64,000 bases of DNA, taken from Arion vulgaris. Its lineage: Eukaryota; Mollusca; Gastropoda; Stylommatophora; Arionidae. Within the stretch, counting starts at the first letter, position 1. Each line of letters opens with the position of its first letter. The notes beneath the pieces are model-generated. The model saw only the letters and a program-made list of their open reading frames with translations. It was not told the origin of the DNA and did not search any database. Location: assembly GCA_020796225.1 (NCBI GenBank), contig CM036774.1:25720692-25784691 (forward strand), read 5' to 3'. The position numbers were made by a program, and so were the translations under genes. Shown piece after piece: positions 53,901 to 54,813 of the stretch.

Positions 53901-54813
53901 CAAAAAACTTGACATTACCATCTGTTAATTCTCTTATTCTTTCTGCGTTTGTTATCACACTGCTACCGGTTGTTGCCCAGTGTCATGGTTTTCTGTTTTT
54001 GTCTTGCACTGCTCTAGTGGCTTGGGTAATAGTTAGTTTTACTTTTTGACAGAATTCTGGAACGATCTCACCCAGTCAGAAGAGTTACAAAGTAGTAAAT
54101 GATCTTTGACATAGATTCAAACTCAAATATACGGCGTTAAAAAGATCATTAAAGAGTGTTTTATCATACGATGCGTACGGAACGACCTCACCACAGGCAT
54201 AAAAAGGCATGAAATCCGACAGAGAAGCCGCACTTTACTAATTGTCACTGGCTGTAAAAGTTCTGAGGGTACAAGGACTCATTGCAAGTGGTTCAGACTA
54301 CAGGTTTCCTGTAAAGATCACACTTGAAGGATCTAATCTTCAAGTACTTCTGAAGTCGGCGAAGACTCGCCTGCTTTGCGAGGGACTCCAGTCAAATAGT
54401 AGAAGCAGACCTTCACGCTAAAATTACTCAAAAGAGCCACACCAGACGTCATGGCTAATGCCTGAATTTACAGCGGGCGAATGCAGAAGAAGACAGGGTT
54501 CAGCTATGCCATCTATCCATCTTTTTCATGGTCTTCCTCTCACCTTCTTTCCTGATGTTCAGTTAATTACTGTATTATAATTTTGGTGTAAACTTTGTTT
54601 TACAGGAGTGTTGGCTGTACAGTTGTGGAGATGCTAACTCTGAAACCTCCATTCCACGAATATGAACCATTTGCTGCAATGTTTCAAATTGTTACCTGCA
54701 AATACCCCAAGTATGATCTTCCAATGAACTCATCACCTGCCGTGAAGGACTTCCTTTGCATACATTTCAAAGGACAGGCCAGCAACGCCGTCGGAAGCTT
54801 TGTTAGATCATAG
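7994..54813 (+). CDS. MAP3K2/3: MAP3K2/MAP3K3-like (MEKK2/3) protein kinase gene, 12 exons, 5' end missing
   Basis: Joined exons: 7994-8099, 10775-10936, 20944-21072, 38810-38886, 41763-41842, 43561-43638, 45774-45977, 47542-47690, 49530-49655, 51914-52043, 52699-52873, 54606-54813. All introns are GT-AG and phases match at every junction, giving about 540 codons. Seen: the C-terminal half of a PB1 domain, a Ser-rich linker with SPPPG-like, GEGQFIPE and TFPR motifs, then a kinase domain with GSGAFG glycine loop, AVKQ lysine, HRDIK catalytic loop, DFG, and GTPHWMAPE. These blocks match vertebrate MEKK2/MEKK3 in order and spacing (those proteins are about 620 residues). Known for the family: a cytoplasmic MAP3K that phosphorylates MAP2Ks (MEK5, MKK4/7) and uses PB1 to bind MEK5. 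The start codon and first half of PB1 are upstream or unrecognised. The last exon is frameshifted near its end. Introns total about 45 kb and are mostly repeats. Whether it is MAP3K2 or MAP3K3 cannot be decided; invertebrates may have one pre-duplication gene. Confidence 0.95.
8125..9810. repeat. Degenerate ~35-bp minisatellite in intron A, with a 68-bp higher-order block
   Basis: About 1.7 kb of GTTAATCTCTCAGGGTTATT plus TCCTTCTTTGTTGGG units with many small indels. At about 9340-9600 a two-unit 68-bp block with TTCTTTCCTTATATGTTTGA is repeated four times. It starts about 25 bp after the exon A donor. Confidence 0.95.
9835..10066 (+). mobile_element. SINE-A copy
   Basis: Starts GTGTGTTGCTGGGG, carries GGCATATCGTAAGAAGCGG and TAAATAAAAAGCGTCGC, and lacks the terminal GAAGAAG tail. 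Confidence 0.85.
10168..10497 (-). mobile_element. LINE-6 RT C-terminal segment, 164-bp unit in tandem (x2)
   Basis: CCTTTGTCC recurs at 10167 and 10331. The - strand reads [20 protein letters not shown] then RELRDR, a typical post-RT LINE segment. The two units differ by a few bases. Confidence 0.8.
10500..10670 (+). mobile_element. LINE 3' end remnant
   Basis: Reads like a degraded LINE tail (trigger words in frame: WKRWHW, then a GATGATGAT run before 10672). Assignment rests on layout and composition only. Confidence 0.4.
10775..10936 (+). CDS. MAP3K2/3: MAP3K2/3 exon B: end of PB1 domain (acidic OPCA-like motif)
   Basis: Phase 0 in and out, 54 codons, acceptor CTTTAG, donor GTAAGT. It starts [20 protein letters not shown], the counterpart of VIPLTTQDDLDKAVELLD in MEKK2, and so completes the PB1 fold. 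It ends in an Asn/His/Ser-rich stretch. Joined to exon A it reads NGE-IYIPLK without a break. Confidence 0.92.
10975..11655. repeat. 28/31-bp minisatellite in intron B
   Basis: TCTATAGCATCTTGTCTTTG alternates with GTATTGTCTTGT (31-bp form, left half) or GTGTTGTCT (28-bp form, right half), about 22 units. It begins about 38 bp after the exon B donor. Confidence 0.95.
11686..11790 (-). mobile_element. SINE-E 3' fragment
   Basis: Contains GATAGGAACATCATCATTGC and AACATGTGTGCTCCGAA, the end shared by all SINE-E copies. Confidence 0.7.
11811..12165 (-). mobile_element. LINE-4 3' end fragment
   Basis: The - strand reads [20 protein letters not shown] then [18 protein letters not shown]. Its 3' UTR holds the TCGTCCATCACGGGTGATGA block, also found at about 47830, 50270 and, on +, 20550. 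Confidence 0.85.
12372..12608 (-). mobile_element. SINE-D (tRNA-derived) copy
   Basis: On the - strand, TCTGTGGCTAAGTGGTTAAG fits a tRNA A box and GGGGTTCGAATCC a B box. It ends with AGTCAATCCTTCGGC. The 87-residue - strand ORF ([20 protein letters not shown]) is the usual artefact of translating such a SINE. Confidence 0.9.
12629..12886 (+). mobile_element. SINE-A copy
   Basis: From CCGTGTGTTGTCAGGG to GTTCGTAGAAGACGAAG; contains ACAAAGCATGTCATAAGAAGC and TAGTAAATAAAAAACATCGC. Confidence 0.88.
13053..13470 (-). mobile_element. SINE-E copy
   Basis: Contains ATTGATAGGACAATCATCAT, AGCACCGGCGAAGGTCC, CGTCTCCGATAGGACT and GGCTCTCCGAAGGAGC. In other copies the far end carries a tRNA-like head. 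Confidence 0.85.
13471..14002. other. Unannotated intronic stretch
   Basis: No ORF, repeat family or exon recognised. It contains a pyrimidine-rich tract (CTCCCCCTCTCCCCCTCCCC) near 13800 and a short TA-rich run near 13903. Confidence 0.5.
14003..14222 (-). mobile_element. SINE-A copy
   Basis: From CACTCTTTGTGGTTTGTATG through AGAGCGATTGTACATTGTGC to GCGAGCCCCGGG. Confidence 0.88.
14223..14751. other. Unannotated intronic stretch
   Basis: Includes an imperfect C-rich repeat near 14597-14650 (TTTGCCACACCCCC blocks). No gene recognised. Confidence 0.45.
14752..14893 (+). mobile_element. LINE-3 3' end fragment
   Basis: Reads [20 protein letters not shown] then [13 protein letters not shown] and stop, with an (AATA/ATAATA) tail. 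Same as 25190-25405, 41530-41720 and, inverted, 29995-30130. Confidence 0.85.
15043..15530. repeat. 21-bp minisatellite, about 23 units
   Basis: GTCTATGTTATTCCGATATT plus one base, with G/A/T variation at the GGT/GAT/GTT/TAT position. It directly precedes a LINE C-terminus. Open ORFs on + (LCYSDIG or YVIPILV repeats) are period artefacts. Confidence 0.96.
15545..15990 (+). mobile_element. LINE-2-like C-terminal fragment with an 88-bp direct duplication
   Basis: Reads [13 protein letters not shown], then [18 protein letters not shown] after shifts, then [20 protein letters not shown]. The latter part (about 15803-15890) is repeated at 15891-15978. Confidence 0.75.
15991..16526. other. Unannotated intronic stretch
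   Basis: No gene or known family seen; a G-rich GGGGAGGGAGGGAAGGG run lies near 16149. Confidence 0.45.
16527..17300 (-). mobile_element. LINE-2 fragment carrying a 49-bp array
   Basis: The flanks match 27510-27800 and 52200-52480 on the same strand (GATAAGAAG, TTATGTGCGC, CACTGTTATCTCTGAGGTCC; then ATGTGGCCGAACCAT, CTGATGTTCTGACCACTTT). Other copies have one unit where this one has about ten. Confidence 0.82.
16645..17140. repeat. 49-bp minisatellite, about 10 near-identical units, inside LINE-2
   Basis: TGTATCAACTGTATCGGATT plus AACATTGCTCTTTGATGTGC plus ACTGTCTGT repeats with almost no divergence, so the expansion is recent. Confidence 0.97.
17455..18350 (+). mobile_element. LINE-2-like RT C-terminus interrupted by SINE-B
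   Basis: Reads [29 protein letters not shown], then after stops [15 protein letters not shown]. It resumes after the SINE with [11 protein letters not shown] and [20 protein letters not shown], then a Lys-rich end. Confidence 0.82.
17883..18130 (+). mobile_element. SINE-B copy with target duplication
   Basis: Head GCCGAGTGGTTACCGGGGCC (like a tRNA A-box region), core CGCATGTCGTAAGAGGCGAC, tail GAAGAAGAAG. It is flanked by ACACCAGTAGC at 17872-17882 and ACACCAGTTGC at 18131-18141 inside the LINE. Confidence 0.88.
18664..18765 (+). mobile_element. SINE-A head fragment
   Basis: CGTGTGTTGTCGGGGCGCGC to GGTAGGGTGCCTAGGG; the rest is missing. Confidence 0.8.
18835..18990 (-). mobile_element. SINE-H fragment
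   Basis: Inverse of the 33045-33220 text: TTGTAGGTTGGCTGGGGACA through GAAATCGGACACGTCGCTGA to CACGTTCTTGACAATTGC. Confidence 0.7.
19013..19207 (+). mobile_element. SINE-C (tRNA-derived) copy
   Basis: Head TTCGTAGCGCGTTGGACGAC, B-box-like GGGTTGAATTCC, body GCACCGAACCGAAGGGTTAC, end AAGTGCTTCTGGATCG and A-run. Six copies are present in the window. Confidence 0.88.
19575..19760. repeat. Short ~45-bp tandem repeat
   Basis: GATAGCTAGCTTACTTATAT plus GGGCGACGTGTGTGTG recurs four times, with a variable (GT)n part. Confidence 0.9.
19865..20130 (+). mobile_element. LINE-9 3' end fragment
   Basis: Reads [20 protein letters not shown], then [11 protein letters not shown] and a degraded end with ACTGGGCAACAACCCGGTAG. 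Related to 62400-62660 and, inverted, 53930-54555. Confidence 0.75.
20160..20460. repeat. Degenerate GGTAAAGTGGTTAG minisatellite
   Basis: ATGGTAAAGTGGTTAGAGGT blocks alternate with GGTAGTTGGCCGGTTAGAGT at about 60-bp steps, 6-7 times. It lies directly after the LINE-9 tail. Confidence 0.88.
20462..20575 (+). mobile_element. LINE-4 3' UTR fragment
   Basis: Inverse of 11870-11940: CACTAGTCATCTATGCGCAC to CCCCGTGATGGA. Confidence 0.7.
20672..20880 (-). mobile_element. SINE-D copy, head truncated
   Basis: GGTCAGCCGAAGGATTGACT to GTCCGGATTTGAACCCACGA. It ends 60 bp before exon C. Confidence 0.88.
20944..21072 (+). CDS. MAP3K2/3: MAP3K2/3 exon C: linker with SPPPG and GEGQFIPE motifs
   Basis: Phase 0 in and out, 43 codons; acceptor TTTCTAG, donor GTGAGT. 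The peptide contains SPSPPPG, then [16 protein letters not shown]. Vertebrate MEKK2/3 have SSPPPGY followed by SYTSINSEGEFIPE at the same place between PB1 and kinase, so orthology holds outside the kinase domain too. Confidence 0.92.
21115..21560. repeat. Degenerate TTGAGTATTGCTGGCTTATG repeat in intron C
   Basis: About 20-25-bp units (TGTTGAGTGTTGTTCGCTAT and TGTTGAGTATTGCTGGCTTA) for some 440 bp. It starts within about 50 bp of the exon C donor. Confidence 0.88.
21782..21944 (+). mobile_element. 163-bp hAT-like MITE, copy 2
   Basis: TIR CAGTGGCGGCTCGT ... ACGAGCCGCCACTG. Exact 8-bp duplication ACTATTGG at 21774-21781 and 21945-21952. Same length as copy 1, opposite orientation. Confidence 0.93.
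21990..22412 (-). mobile_element. SINE-E copy, near full length
   Basis: From GATTGATTGATAGGACCATC to GACAGGAGCACTTAATCTCT plus ACGCCACAGAGAC, the inverted tRNA-like head (A box GTGGCGTAGAG on the - strand). Confidence 0.88.
22530..22787. mobile_element. TA-flanked MITE with long TIRs, copy 1
   Basis: TIRs of about 25 bp: CAGGGTGTTCAAGATAATTG ... CAATTATCTTGAACACCCTG, bounded by TA on both sides. The TA duplication suggests a Tc1/mariner-type mobiliser; no transposase inside. Confidence 0.88.
22838..23048 (-). mobile_element. SINE-D copy
   Basis: AGTCGAAGGATTGACTTTAT through AACTCAGTAGCTCCAGCAAC to GGATTTGAACCTGCAACCTT. Confidence 0.85.
23049..23175. repeat. ~65-bp direct duplication
   Basis: GACATGATAGTTATAGAATT and GACATGGTAGTTATAGAATT start similar units at about 23065 and 23128, each followed by CGGACGTTTTAA or the like. 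Confidence 0.7.
23335..23432 (-). mobile_element. SINE-B fragment
   Basis: CCAAACCTCC to ATTTGGGCCCCGGTAACCAC, the inverted SINE-B head; the TCGTAAGAGG core is damaged. Confidence 0.7.
23433..23790. other. Unannotated intronic stretch
   Basis: No gene recognised; composition suggests old LINE sequence but no motif could be read. Confidence 0.35.
23790..24075 (-). mobile_element. SINE-E fragment, diverged
   Basis: Keeps CCCCGACAGCGACTTACAAG, CGTCTCCGATAAGACTAGGA and AGCTCCAGACGGGACACGAA. Confidence 0.7.
24076..24884. other. Unannotated intronic stretch
   Basis: No ORF with recognisable homology and no repeat seen elsewhere in the window. Confidence 0.45.
24885..25145 (-). mobile_element. 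LINE-5 3' end fragment
   Basis: The - strand reads [20 protein letters not shown] then [11 protein letters not shown], and ends in a (GAT)n-like tail. Related to 30855-31270 and 51435-51835. Confidence 0.8.
25190..25405 (+). mobile_element. LINE-3 3' end fragment
   Basis: Reads [20 protein letters not shown] then [20 protein letters not shown] and LQALCNV stop, with an ATTATTATTAAT tail. Confidence 0.87.
25533..25770 (-). mobile_element. SINE-A copy
   Basis: CTTCTTCGAACGCTCCATAT to CCTTGTGAGCCCTGGCAACG. Confidence 0.9.
25990..26185 (-). mobile_element. SINE-C copy
   Basis: Begins with a T-run then CGATCCAGAAGCACCTGAGC, ends AACACGCTACGAACACGCTG. Confidence 0.87.
26475..26870 (+). repeat. 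Family X repeat, copy 3
   Basis: Nearly identical to 38245-38620 over GGGAAATCAGACCACAACTA, TAAGTTTAACAATAAGGAAT and GTTGTCTGGCCTAGTTATCT; more distantly to 3690-4060. Confidence 0.85.
26871..27509. other. Unannotated intronic stretch
   Basis: No gene or family recognised. Confidence 0.4.
27510..27960 (-). mobile_element. LINE-2 fragment
   Basis: The - strand reads [20 protein letters not shown], then [17 protein letters not shown]. It contains the single-copy version of the 49-bp sequence amplified at 16645-17140. Confidence 0.85.
28050..29350. repeat. 87-bp satellite, about 15 units
   Basis: AGTCGTGGGATCATCACTAC opens units at an 87-bp step, with CATCGAACTAATTATTCTAT and CGATCTCCTCTTCAGTATGT inside. 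Variants (ATCATCACT against ATCTTCACT; TTTAGTTTAG against TTTACTTTAG) are grouped in neighbouring units. Two units near 29020 and 29100 carry small deletions. Confidence 0.97.
29671..29926 (-). mobile_element. SINE-A copy
   Basis: CTTCTTCGAACGCTCCATAT to GTGGGCCCCGGCAACACACG. Confidence 0.9.
29995..30425 (-). mobile_element. LINE-3 3' end
   Basis: The - strand reads [36 protein letters not shown], then RGRPKETL and the [12 protein letters not shown] tail, ending in (ATAATA)n. The RKRKWRY segment is what is amplified at 40740-41520. Confidence 0.85.
30475..30850 (-). mobile_element. LINE-6 RT C-terminus
   Basis: The - strand reads [44 protein letters not shown], then [19 protein letters not shown]. 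Same tail as 63786-64000. Confidence 0.8.
30855..31270 (-). mobile_element. LINE-5 3' end
   Basis: The - strand reads [20 protein letters not shown] then [11 protein letters not shown]. Upstream text around 31100-31250 matches 51600-51830. Confidence 0.8.
31271..31717. other. Unannotated intronic stretch
   Basis: No gene or family recognised. Confidence 0.4.
31718..31880 (+). mobile_element. SINE-C copy, internally shortened
   Basis: CCAGCGTGTTCGTAGCGCGT to GCTTCTTGATTG and A-run; lacks the GAACCGAAGGGTTACGATGT block. Confidence 0.85.
31908..32142 (+). mobile_element. SINE-D copy
   Basis: Head-to-tail on the + strand: GTGATTGAGCCCAAGTCTTG, GGGCTCAAATCC, then AAGTCAATCCTTCGGCTTTA. Confidence 0.82.
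32300..32515. repeat. 45-bp tandem repeat derived from SINE-H
   Basis: TTGATCATTCTTGTTGTGAT plus ATATAAACAGCCTTTGCCAA plus GAACA repeats four times. The same text stands once next to a SINE-H copy at 43895-43945. Confidence 0.92.
32513..32605 (-). mobile_element. SINE-A fragment
   Basis: TGTGCCAATTATGCGCCTAT, GCCAGCACATCCGACTTC and TTTATTTACTAAGGTAG only. Confidence 0.7.
32758..33462 (+). mobile_element. SINE-E copy split by SINE-H
   Basis: Head ACTCTCTGTGGCGTAGAGGC (tRNA-like) and AGGTACTCAGTTCGTTTCC. The element runs to 32954 and resumes at 33221 with GTAAAGTCGCTACCCGGGC, ending ATTAATCAAT. Confidence 0.85.
32955..33220 (+). mobile_element. SINE-H inserted in SINE-E with an 11-bp target duplication
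   Basis: Starts with a (CT)n run, then GACTGATGTACCAGATTTGC, GCGCCATTTGGAGCTCTGGT, and ends AACCTGCAAGGCAGCAGGTT. CTTGGTAGTTC flanks it at 32944-32954 and 33221-33231. Confidence 0.88.
33625..34312 (-). mobile_element. SINE-E copy split by SINE-A
   Basis: GATTGATTGATAGGACCATC begins the element. It breaks at 33955 and resumes at 34208 with CTGAGATGAGAGATCTCTGG and GGCTCCACGAGGGAGCG. Confidence 0.87.
33956..34207 (-). mobile_element. SINE-A nested in SINE-E
   Basis: CTTCTTCAAACGCTCATATC to CCCCTTGCAACACACAGG. The flanks CACCTACACT (33946-33955) and CACTTACACT (34208-34217) form a 10-bp duplication with one mismatch. Confidence 0.88.
34531..34907. mobile_element. 377-bp non-autonomous hAT element
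   Basis: The ends CAGCGGTTCTGAAACT and AGTTTGGGAAACGTTG are imperfect inverted repeats. An exact 8-bp duplication ATCTAAAT flanks it (34523-34530, 34908-34915). The interior has the GCGGACCCCCGGGGGTTC hairpin typical of hAT MITEs, and no transposase. Confidence 0.92.
35130..35765. repeat. 26-bp minisatellite, about 24 units
   Basis: TGTAGCAAAATATAGACTAG plus ACTGAC (or GCTGAC, ACAGAC). Several units lack TGT after GAC (GACTAGC), the same deletion recurring at regular distances, so multi-unit blocks were copied. Confidence 0.96.
35806..36207 (+). mobile_element. SINE-E copy
   Basis: ACTCTGTATCGTGGAGGGTT to GATGGTTCAATCAATTAAT. Confidence 0.85.
36206..36310 (-). mobile_element. SINE-D head fragment
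   Basis: GGGATCTCCAGAAAAAATAT, then GCTTGGATTCGAACCCACGA and TTGACTACAGAGGCCCCC; abuts the SINE-E end. Confidence 0.82.
36311..36849. other. Mostly unannotated; short shared block near 36690-36780
   Basis: CACCCGTTATGAATTCAGG and CACTGATTTTTG here recur near 59725, 62270 and, inverted, 54450. It is a dispersed repeat of unknown class. Confidence 0.45.
36850..36970 (+). mobile_element. LINE-5 3' end fragment
   Basis: [20 protein letters not shown] text, then CAAGCTACTTGATGATGATG as the tail. Confidence 0.72.
36971..37741. other. Unannotated intronic stretch
   Basis: A tRNA-like inverted segment (GGCCTCGAACCCAGAATTTT) lies near 37043, possibly a lone SINE. Nothing else recognised. Confidence 0.4.
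37742..37990 (-). mobile_element. SINE-G copy
   Basis: AATGGTGGCATATCCTTTAC to CTACCGCTTAAGCTACACAC. Confidence 0.8.
37999..38142. repeat. Two (AT)n microsatellites with a ~35-bp spacer
   Basis: AT runs at about 37999-38036 and 38070-38142 flank CCGTTTAAAACCACTTAACT plus AAAGAAGCTGTGG. Confidence 0.97.
38245..38620 (+). repeat. Family X repeat, copy 4
   Basis: See the copy at 26475-26870; it ends about 190 bp before exon D. Confidence 0.85.
38810..38886 (+). CDS. MAP3K2/3: MAP3K2/3 exon D: Ser-rich linker
   Basis: Phase 0 in, phase 2 out; acceptor TTTACAG, donor GTTAGT, a weaker form. The peptide is rich in Ser, Asp and Asn ([15 protein letters not shown]). It was called from its good splice sites, its frame fit between exons C and E, and a loose likeness to the SSPENSGSGSC stretch of MEKK2. 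It follows a 17.7-kb intron, so a small extra exon inside that intron cannot be excluded. Confidence 0.78.
38929..39180 (+). mobile_element. SINE-G copy with tRNA-like head
   Basis: GGTGGCATCTGTGGCTTAGG and GTTCTGAGTTCGAATCAC fit A and B boxes; body AGAAAGCAATGGCAAACTAC and ATGATGCCTAGAAAA. It starts 43 bp after exon D. Confidence 0.83.
39277..39453 (-). mobile_element. SINE-A fragment
   Basis: CTTCTTCTTCGCACGCTTCA to CGACATGTCTTGTATGTCG; the head is replaced by the following 88-bp array. Confidence 0.83.
39455..40200 (-). mobile_element. LINE-J C-terminus carrying an 88-bp array
   Basis: The - strand reads [20 protein letters not shown], then [19 protein letters not shown], then [20 protein letters not shown]. 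It is a Cys-bearing tail as in Jockey/CR1-like LINEs. Confidence 0.85.
39459..39910. repeat. 88-bp minisatellite (about 5 units) made of the LINE-J 3' coding end
   Basis: GCCATACAGTTTGTCTTCTG starts units at 88-bp steps. The unit encodes the last LINE residues on the - strand ([20 protein letters not shown]). The rightmost unit runs on into the single-copy LINE sequence. Confidence 0.95.
40217..40333 (-). mobile_element. SINE-B fragment
   Basis: TGCATCCGATTTCAACCAAA to TTGGGCCCGGTAACCACTCG. Confidence 0.85.
40335..40655 (+). mobile_element. SINE-E fragment (head missing)
   Basis: CATGTTCAAGTTGAGCGCAT to TTCTAATTAATCAATTAAT. Confidence 0.8.
40680..41720 (+). mobile_element. LINE-3 3' end carrying a 118-bp array
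   Basis: [20 protein letters not shown] in the array, then past it [14 protein letters not shown], a degraded copy of the [14 protein letters not shown] tail, CNV-like end, and an (ATAATA)n tail near 41700. Confidence 0.85.
40740..41520. repeat. 118-bp minisatellite, 6-7 units, inside LINE-3
   Basis: AGTGGGATGCAAATGTCTGG recurs at 40921, 41039 and on, at a 118-bp step. Units are almost identical in the middle and more diverged at both ends. Confidence 0.95.
41763..41842 (+). CDS. MAP3K2/3: MAP3K2/3 exon E: basic/Ser linker
   Basis: Phase 2 in, phase 1 out; donor GTAAGT. The peptide reads [20 protein letters not shown] then LPLRDS. Two tandem acceptors (CACAG and, 3 bp later, CAGCAG) are possible, a NAGNAG site that would add or drop one Ser. 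The upstream intron holds LINE-3 sequence to about 41720, so the acceptor lies only about 40 bp after a retrotransposon tail. Confidence 0.78.
41885..42120 (+). mobile_element. SINE-H copy
   Basis: (CT)n run, then CAGACCAATGTACCAGATTT, GGAAATCTGATTCATGCAGC and GGAGCTCTGGTGCTTATCCT. It begins about 45 bp after the exon E donor. Confidence 0.85.
42120..42243 (-). mobile_element. SINE-B fragment
   Basis: CCAACCTCCTTAGTCGCCTC to GGGCCCTGGTAACCACTCGG. Confidence 0.85.
42317..42552 (-). mobile_element. SINE-A copy
   Basis: CTTCTTCTTCTAACGTTCCA to CTTGTGTGCCCTAACAACA, with a small central deletion. Confidence 0.85.
42726..42803. mobile_element. 78-bp TA-flanked hairpin MITE, copy 2
   Basis: CAGGGTGTTTAAGATAAAAG ... 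CTTTTATCTTGAACACCCTG between TA dinucleotides. It is almost entirely a self-complementary hairpin, an internal-deletion form of copies 1 and 3. Confidence 0.9.
42935..43460. repeat. 41-bp minisatellite, about 13 units, inside LINE-8
   Basis: AAGATAGGAAGACTTGGCTT plus GAGTTGGTTGAGAGTCTGCT at a 41-bp step (one unit shortened near 43025). The unit encodes KTWLELVE of the LINE tail in its first copy. Confidence 0.96.
43561..43638 (+). CDS. MAP3K2/3: MAP3K2/3 exon F: RKxFGTFPRG linker
   Basis: Phase 1 in and out; acceptor TTCACAG, donor GTAAGT. The peptide [20 protein letters not shown] resembles the GRKTFPRARRTQG region of MEKK2/3. The donor is followed by a short tandem array whose units resemble the exon end plus donor (see findings). 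Confidence 0.85.
43625..43742. repeat. ~22-bp array covering the exon F donor
   Basis: AGTAATGGTAAGTAGAATA (exon end plus donor) is followed by four decayed copies: AGTAATTGTAAGTACAGCA, GCAATGGCAAGTATAATA, GTAATGGAAAGTAGATAA and GTAATGGAAAGTAGAACA. Confidence 0.85.
43895..44085 (+). mobile_element. SINE-H fragment
   Basis: TGATCATTCTTATTGTGATA, then GCGCCATTTAAAGCTCTGGT to CCGACCTGCAAGGCAGCAG. Confidence 0.82.
44086..44690 (+). mobile_element. LINE-RNH fragment: RNase H domain and tail
   Basis: Reads [50 protein letters not shown], then [40 protein letters not shown] and SRWTLMEIL. Glu and the second Asp of RNase H are visible; the first Asp region is missing and the NERAD block is deleted. 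Confidence 0.85.
45099..45300 (+). mobile_element. SINE-C copy
   Basis: CCCAGCGTGTTCGTAGCGCG to AGTGCTTCTGGATCGG and a run of about 17 A. Confidence 0.9.
45301..45530 (-). mobile_element. SINE-D copy, tail to tail with SINE-C
   Basis: AGCCGAAGGATTGACTTCAT to GGGCTTAGCCACAGAGACAC; it shares the A/T run with the adjacent SINE-C. Confidence 0.9.
45774..45977 (+). CDS. MAP3K2/3: MAP3K2/3 exon G: long Ser-rich linker before the kinase
   Basis: Phase 1 in and out, 204 bp; acceptor ATTCTGTAG, donor GTATGA. It starts [17 protein letters not shown] and holds Ser-rich segments ([15 protein letters not shown]), so it is probably disordered and rich in possible phosphosites. If the donor is not used, the frame stays open for 38 codons past 45977 and ends at 46093 inside a SINE, giving a kinase-less product. 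Confidence 0.88.
46053..46318 (+). mobile_element. SINE-A copy
   Basis: CGTGTGTTCCCGGGGCCCGT to GAAGCGTGCGAAGAAGAGG, starting about 75 bp after exon G. Confidence 0.9.
46319..46432 (+). mobile_element. Second SINE-A 3' fragment in tandem
   Basis: TTGCAAGCACATAACTAGCA to GGAACATTTGAAGAAGAAG, directly after the full copy. Confidence 0.82.
46433..47541. other. Unannotated intron G sequence
   Basis: No gene recognised. It includes an A8 run (47234) with AAATAAACCCTGACCTAGGG, similar to a block near 7395. ORFs of 60-83 codons have no recognisable homology. Confidence 0.4.
47542..47690 (+). CDS. MAP3K2/3: MAP3K2/3 exon H: kinase N-lobe, glycine loop and catalytic lysine
   Basis: Phase 1 in, phase 0 out. 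It begins [20 protein letters not shown] and continues [19 protein letters not shown]. The GSGAFG loop and the lysine in AVKQ are both present, as needed for ATP binding. MEKK2 has PRAPTNWRLGKLLGQGAFGR at the same place. Confidence 0.96.
47822..47990 (-). mobile_element. LINE-4 3' end with CCHH zinc-finger codons
   Basis: The - strand reads [20 protein letters not shown] and stop, like the C-terminal finger of molluscan-type endonuclease-RT LINEs, then the TCGTCCATC 3' UTR block. Confidence 0.72.
47991..48510. other. G+C-richer unclassified segment
   Basis: A - strand frame stays open for 211 codons (to 48523), ending in the LINE-4 finger. The rest has no domain I recognise; it may be a LINE 3' region or chance. 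Confidence 0.35.
48511..49390 (+). mobile_element. LINE-2 RT C-terminus, split by SINE-A
   Basis: [20 protein letters not shown] (with a shift), [48 protein letters not shown]. After the SINE it continues [13 protein letters not shown] and the NLILS end. Confidence 0.88.
48943..49192 (-). mobile_element. SINE-A copy in LINE-2
   Basis: TCTTCTTCAAACGCTCCATA to ACCCCGGTACCACACGGGC. A short CAACAG stands on both sides. Confidence 0.88.
49530..49655 (+). CDS. MAP3K2/3: MAP3K2/3 exon I: kinase C-helix and hinge
   Basis: Phase 0 in and out, 42 codons. It carries [14 protein letters not shown] (with the C-helix glutamate), [10 protein letters not shown], and SIFMEYMPG at the hinge. These are near-identical to MEKK2/3. 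The donor GGG-GTAAGT splits the MPGG motif. Confidence 0.96.
49730..49885 (+). mobile_element. SINE-F (tRNA-derived) fragment
   Basis: GAATGGATTCAAGCGTGAGA, GGGAGACTCGGGTTCTATTT, then AAACTCCTAACCTGAATAGT. Confidence 0.75.
50105..50232 (-). mobile_element. SINE-B fragment
   Basis: CCAACCTCCTTAATTGCCTC to GGGCCCTGGTAACCACTTGG. Confidence 0.85.
50260..50925 (-). mobile_element. LINE-4 3' end
   Basis: The - strand reads [71 protein letters not shown], then [19 protein letters not shown] and the 3' UTR. Confidence 0.9.
50926..51250 (-). mobile_element. RNase H-type LINE tail fused upstream of LINE-4
   Basis: The - strand reads [57 protein letters not shown], a Cys/His tail typical of Jockey-like LINEs, and runs in the same frame into LINE-4. 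Confidence 0.82.
51435..51835 (-). mobile_element. LINE-5 3' end
   Basis: The - strand reads [51 protein letters not shown], then degraded [18 protein letters not shown]. Confidence 0.82.
51914..52043 (+). CDS. MAP3K2/3: MAP3K2/3 exon J: kinase E-helix and catalytic loop HRDIK
   Basis: Phase 0 in, phase 1 out. It carries [20 protein letters not shown] and IVHRDIK. The catalytic Asp and Lys are intact. The next exon completes HRDIKAAN, where MEKK2/3 have HRDIKGAN. Confidence 0.96.
52180..52645 (-). mobile_element. LINE-2 fragment
   Basis: The - strand reads [60 protein letters not shown] and [12 protein letters not shown]. It fills most of the 655-bp intron J. Confidence 0.88.
52699..52873 (+). 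CDS. MAP3K2/3: MAP3K2/3 exon K: DFG, activation loop and APE motif
   Basis: Phase 1 in, phase 2 out. It carries [16 protein letters not shown], the activation segment with Ser/Thr residues, [13 protein letters not shown] and [14 protein letters not shown] and APE are intact. MEKK2/3 have GTPYWMSPE; the Tyr-to-His and Ser-to-Ala differences lie in the P+1 loop and are tolerated in other MAP3Ks. Confidence 0.96.
52880..53380. repeat. Loose ~40-bp tandem repeat in intron K, split by SINE-D
   Basis: CTAACATTACCTAGACAGTA, AATAACTTTACCTAAGGAGT and, after the SINE, AAACCTTACCTAGATATTGA recur with ACTACAGAC/ACAGTCTTAG blocks. It starts just after the exon K donor. Confidence 0.65.
53018..53258 (-). 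mobile_element. SINE-D copy
   Basis: AGCTGAAGGGTTGACTTCAT to CACTTAGTCACAGAGACCCT. Confidence 0.88.
53400..53755 (-). mobile_element. LINE-1 3' end with a 15-bp target duplication
   Basis: The - strand reads [48 protein letters not shown] and [30 protein letters not shown] stands at 53385-53399 and 53756-53770. Same family as 4522-5850, opposite strand. Confidence 0.92.
53930..54555 (-). mobile_element. LINE-9 3' end interrupted by a ~420-bp insert
   Basis: 54480-54555 (inverse of GGCGAGAGGAAGACCACGA) and 53930-54056 (inverse of CACCCAAGCCATCCAGGACA) are adjacent in other copies. The insert, about 54057-54478, starts and ends next to GAATTCTG and GAACCCTG and has GAATTCAGG near its right end. 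It may be a further SINE or MITE. Confidence 0.65.
54606..54813 (+). CDS. MAP3K2/3: MAP3K2/3 last exon L: kinase C-lobe, frameshifted near its end
   Basis: Phase 2 in; acceptor TTTTACAG. It begins [20 protein letters not shown] and follows the family to the DFL motif, then departs and stops at 54811-54813. The expected end, with the conserved subdomain XI Arg-Pro, is in the +1 frame from about 54770 and stops at 54833-54835 ([19 protein letters not shown]). This is either an assembly indel or a real frameshift allele; all catalytic residues lie upstream of it. Confidence 0.9.
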